DNA of 6,650 nt from Actinomycetota bacterium (GTDB lineage Bacteria; Actinomycetota; Humimicrobiia; Humimicrobiales; Humimicrobiaceae): assembly GCA_003155275.1 (NCBI GenBank), contig PMCC01000039.1, positions 166 to 6,815 on the forward strand, in the 5' to 3' direction. How positions within the stretch are numbered: position 1 is the first letter of the stretch; each line of letters starts with the position of its first letter. The notes under the pieces are model-generated. The model searched no databases and was not told the origin of the DNA. It saw only the letters and a program-made list of their open reading frames with translations. The position numbers and the translations under genes were made by a program. Positions 6,037-6,650 of the stretch are shown here, piece by piece.

Positions 6037-6650
6037 ATGGATATAAAATCAGATAGGGCAATAAAGCTGGTTGCTATAGATCTTGACGGGACACTTTTTA
6101 ATTCAGCATCAAAAATTACAGACAAGAATCTGGAAGCCATACATAAATGCCTTAAAAGTGGAATAAAGGTAATTATAACTACAGCCAAAACGGTTTACTG
6201 GGTAAAGAAGCTGATTGTAGAGCTCGGGCTGCAGGATCCGCAGATAGCATCAGCAGGTTCTGTAATAATAGACAGGAACCTTACTCCAGTCTATATTAAA
6301 AAAATCCCGGTTAAGGCTTACAGGAAAGCTGTAAAGCTTGCAAGGCAATATGGAGCCGGGTTTGGCGCAAGCTGCCTGGACGGTTTTGTTTATTATGAGA
6401 AAGAAAATAAATATCTTGACTATATATGGGAAACGGGTGAACAGCCTAAACATACTGATAATCTGTTAAATCCTGAAATCGCCAACCAGGTGCTTCTTAT
6501 TACCGCAACAGTCAACGAAGATGACCCATTTAATAATGCTGCAATAGAATGTGTGGGGGATGCAATAAAACTCAGGAGGGGAGGGCCATATTTTCTTGCA
6601 GGCTGCAATAAAAATGCAGGTAAGATGGGAGCTTTAAAAAAGATAATGGC
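6037..6650 (+). CDS. HAD superfamily IIB (Cof-like) phosphatase, partial, 3' end off window
   Basis: The first 204 codons show HAD motif I DLDGTL (nucleophile Asp15, acid Asp17) and a motif II region with Thr48/Thr49 in VIITTAKT. A cap domain of type IIB runs from about residue 85 to 185, and NKNAGKMGALKKI (191-203) should carry the motif III lysine. Motif IV (GDxxND type) would lie beyond the window. By family it dephosphorylates a small phosphorylated metabolite such as a sugar phosphate; the substrate cannot be told. The usual TGR of motif II reads TAK and the usual NGA after the first strands reads AGS, so it is a divergent member. The start is ATG 5 bases after the RNase HI stop, with a modest GAAGAG site at 6023-6028, which points to co-transcription and coupling. 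Confidence 0.88.
   Translation, partial: MDIKSDRAIKLVAIDLDGTLFNSASKITDKNLEAIHKCLKSGIKVIITTAKTVYWVKKLIVELGLQDPQIASAGSVIIDRNLTPVYIKKIPVKAYRKAVKLARQYGAGFGASCLDGFVYYEKENKYLDYIWETGEQPKHTDNLLNPEIANQVLLITATVNEDDPFNNAAIECVGDAIKLRRGGPYFLAGCNKNAGKMGALKKIM

Overview
The window is a stretch of AT-rich bacterial chromosome (by eye well below 45% G+C) with dense genes and good Shine-Dalgarno sites before several of them. AGG/AGA and ATA codons are frequent. The gene order Nif3 - C4 zinc-ribbon coiled-coil protein - RNase HI on the right is known from mycobacteria (Rv2230c-Rv2229c-Rv2228c) and, as I recall, from some clostridia-like lineages. I would guess an uncultured, probably anaerobic, actinobacterial- or clostridia-like organism. 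That is an inference, and nothing here fixes the taxon.

Left part, minus strand (3806 down to 1). First is a large membrane sensor diguanylate cyclase (CHASE4-like sensor, HAMP, two PAS, GGDEF). After a 136-base gap rich in repeats and palindromes comes a three-gene set. It holds a 67-residue two-helix membrane protein, a roughly 110-residue three-helix membrane protein, and a lipoprotein with a sulfite-oxidase/MsrP-type molybdopterin domain that runs off the left edge. Both small membrane proteins carry one transmembrane helix with an H-X13-H pair, the spacing used by diheme cytochrome b helices. The simplest reading is a surface molybdoenzyme that exchanges electrons with the quinone pool through a heme-b anchor split over two tiny subunits. 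The molybdoenzyme gene has no ATG, GTG or TTG at the expected place; its strong Shine-Dalgarno sequence points at an ATT codon. Its export signal looks like a Sec lipoprotein signal with no twin arginine, which is odd for a molybdopterin enzyme.

Right part, plus strand (3887 to the right edge). Four closely packed genes follow: a Nif3/YbgI-family metal protein, a zinc-ribbon coiled-coil protein with a TTG start that overlaps the Nif3 stop by 8 bases, an RNase HI of the short type, and a HAD-IIB phosphatase cut by the window edge. This is a housekeeping-type operon. The two halves diverge from an 80-base intergenic region at 3807-3886.

The novelty candidates lie in the molybdoenzyme set: the split heme-b anchor, the ATT start, the missing Tat motif and the two unusual intergenic regions. 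There are no rRNA or tRNA genes, mobile elements or CRISPR repeats that I can see, and no gene-free stretch exceeds 300 bases.
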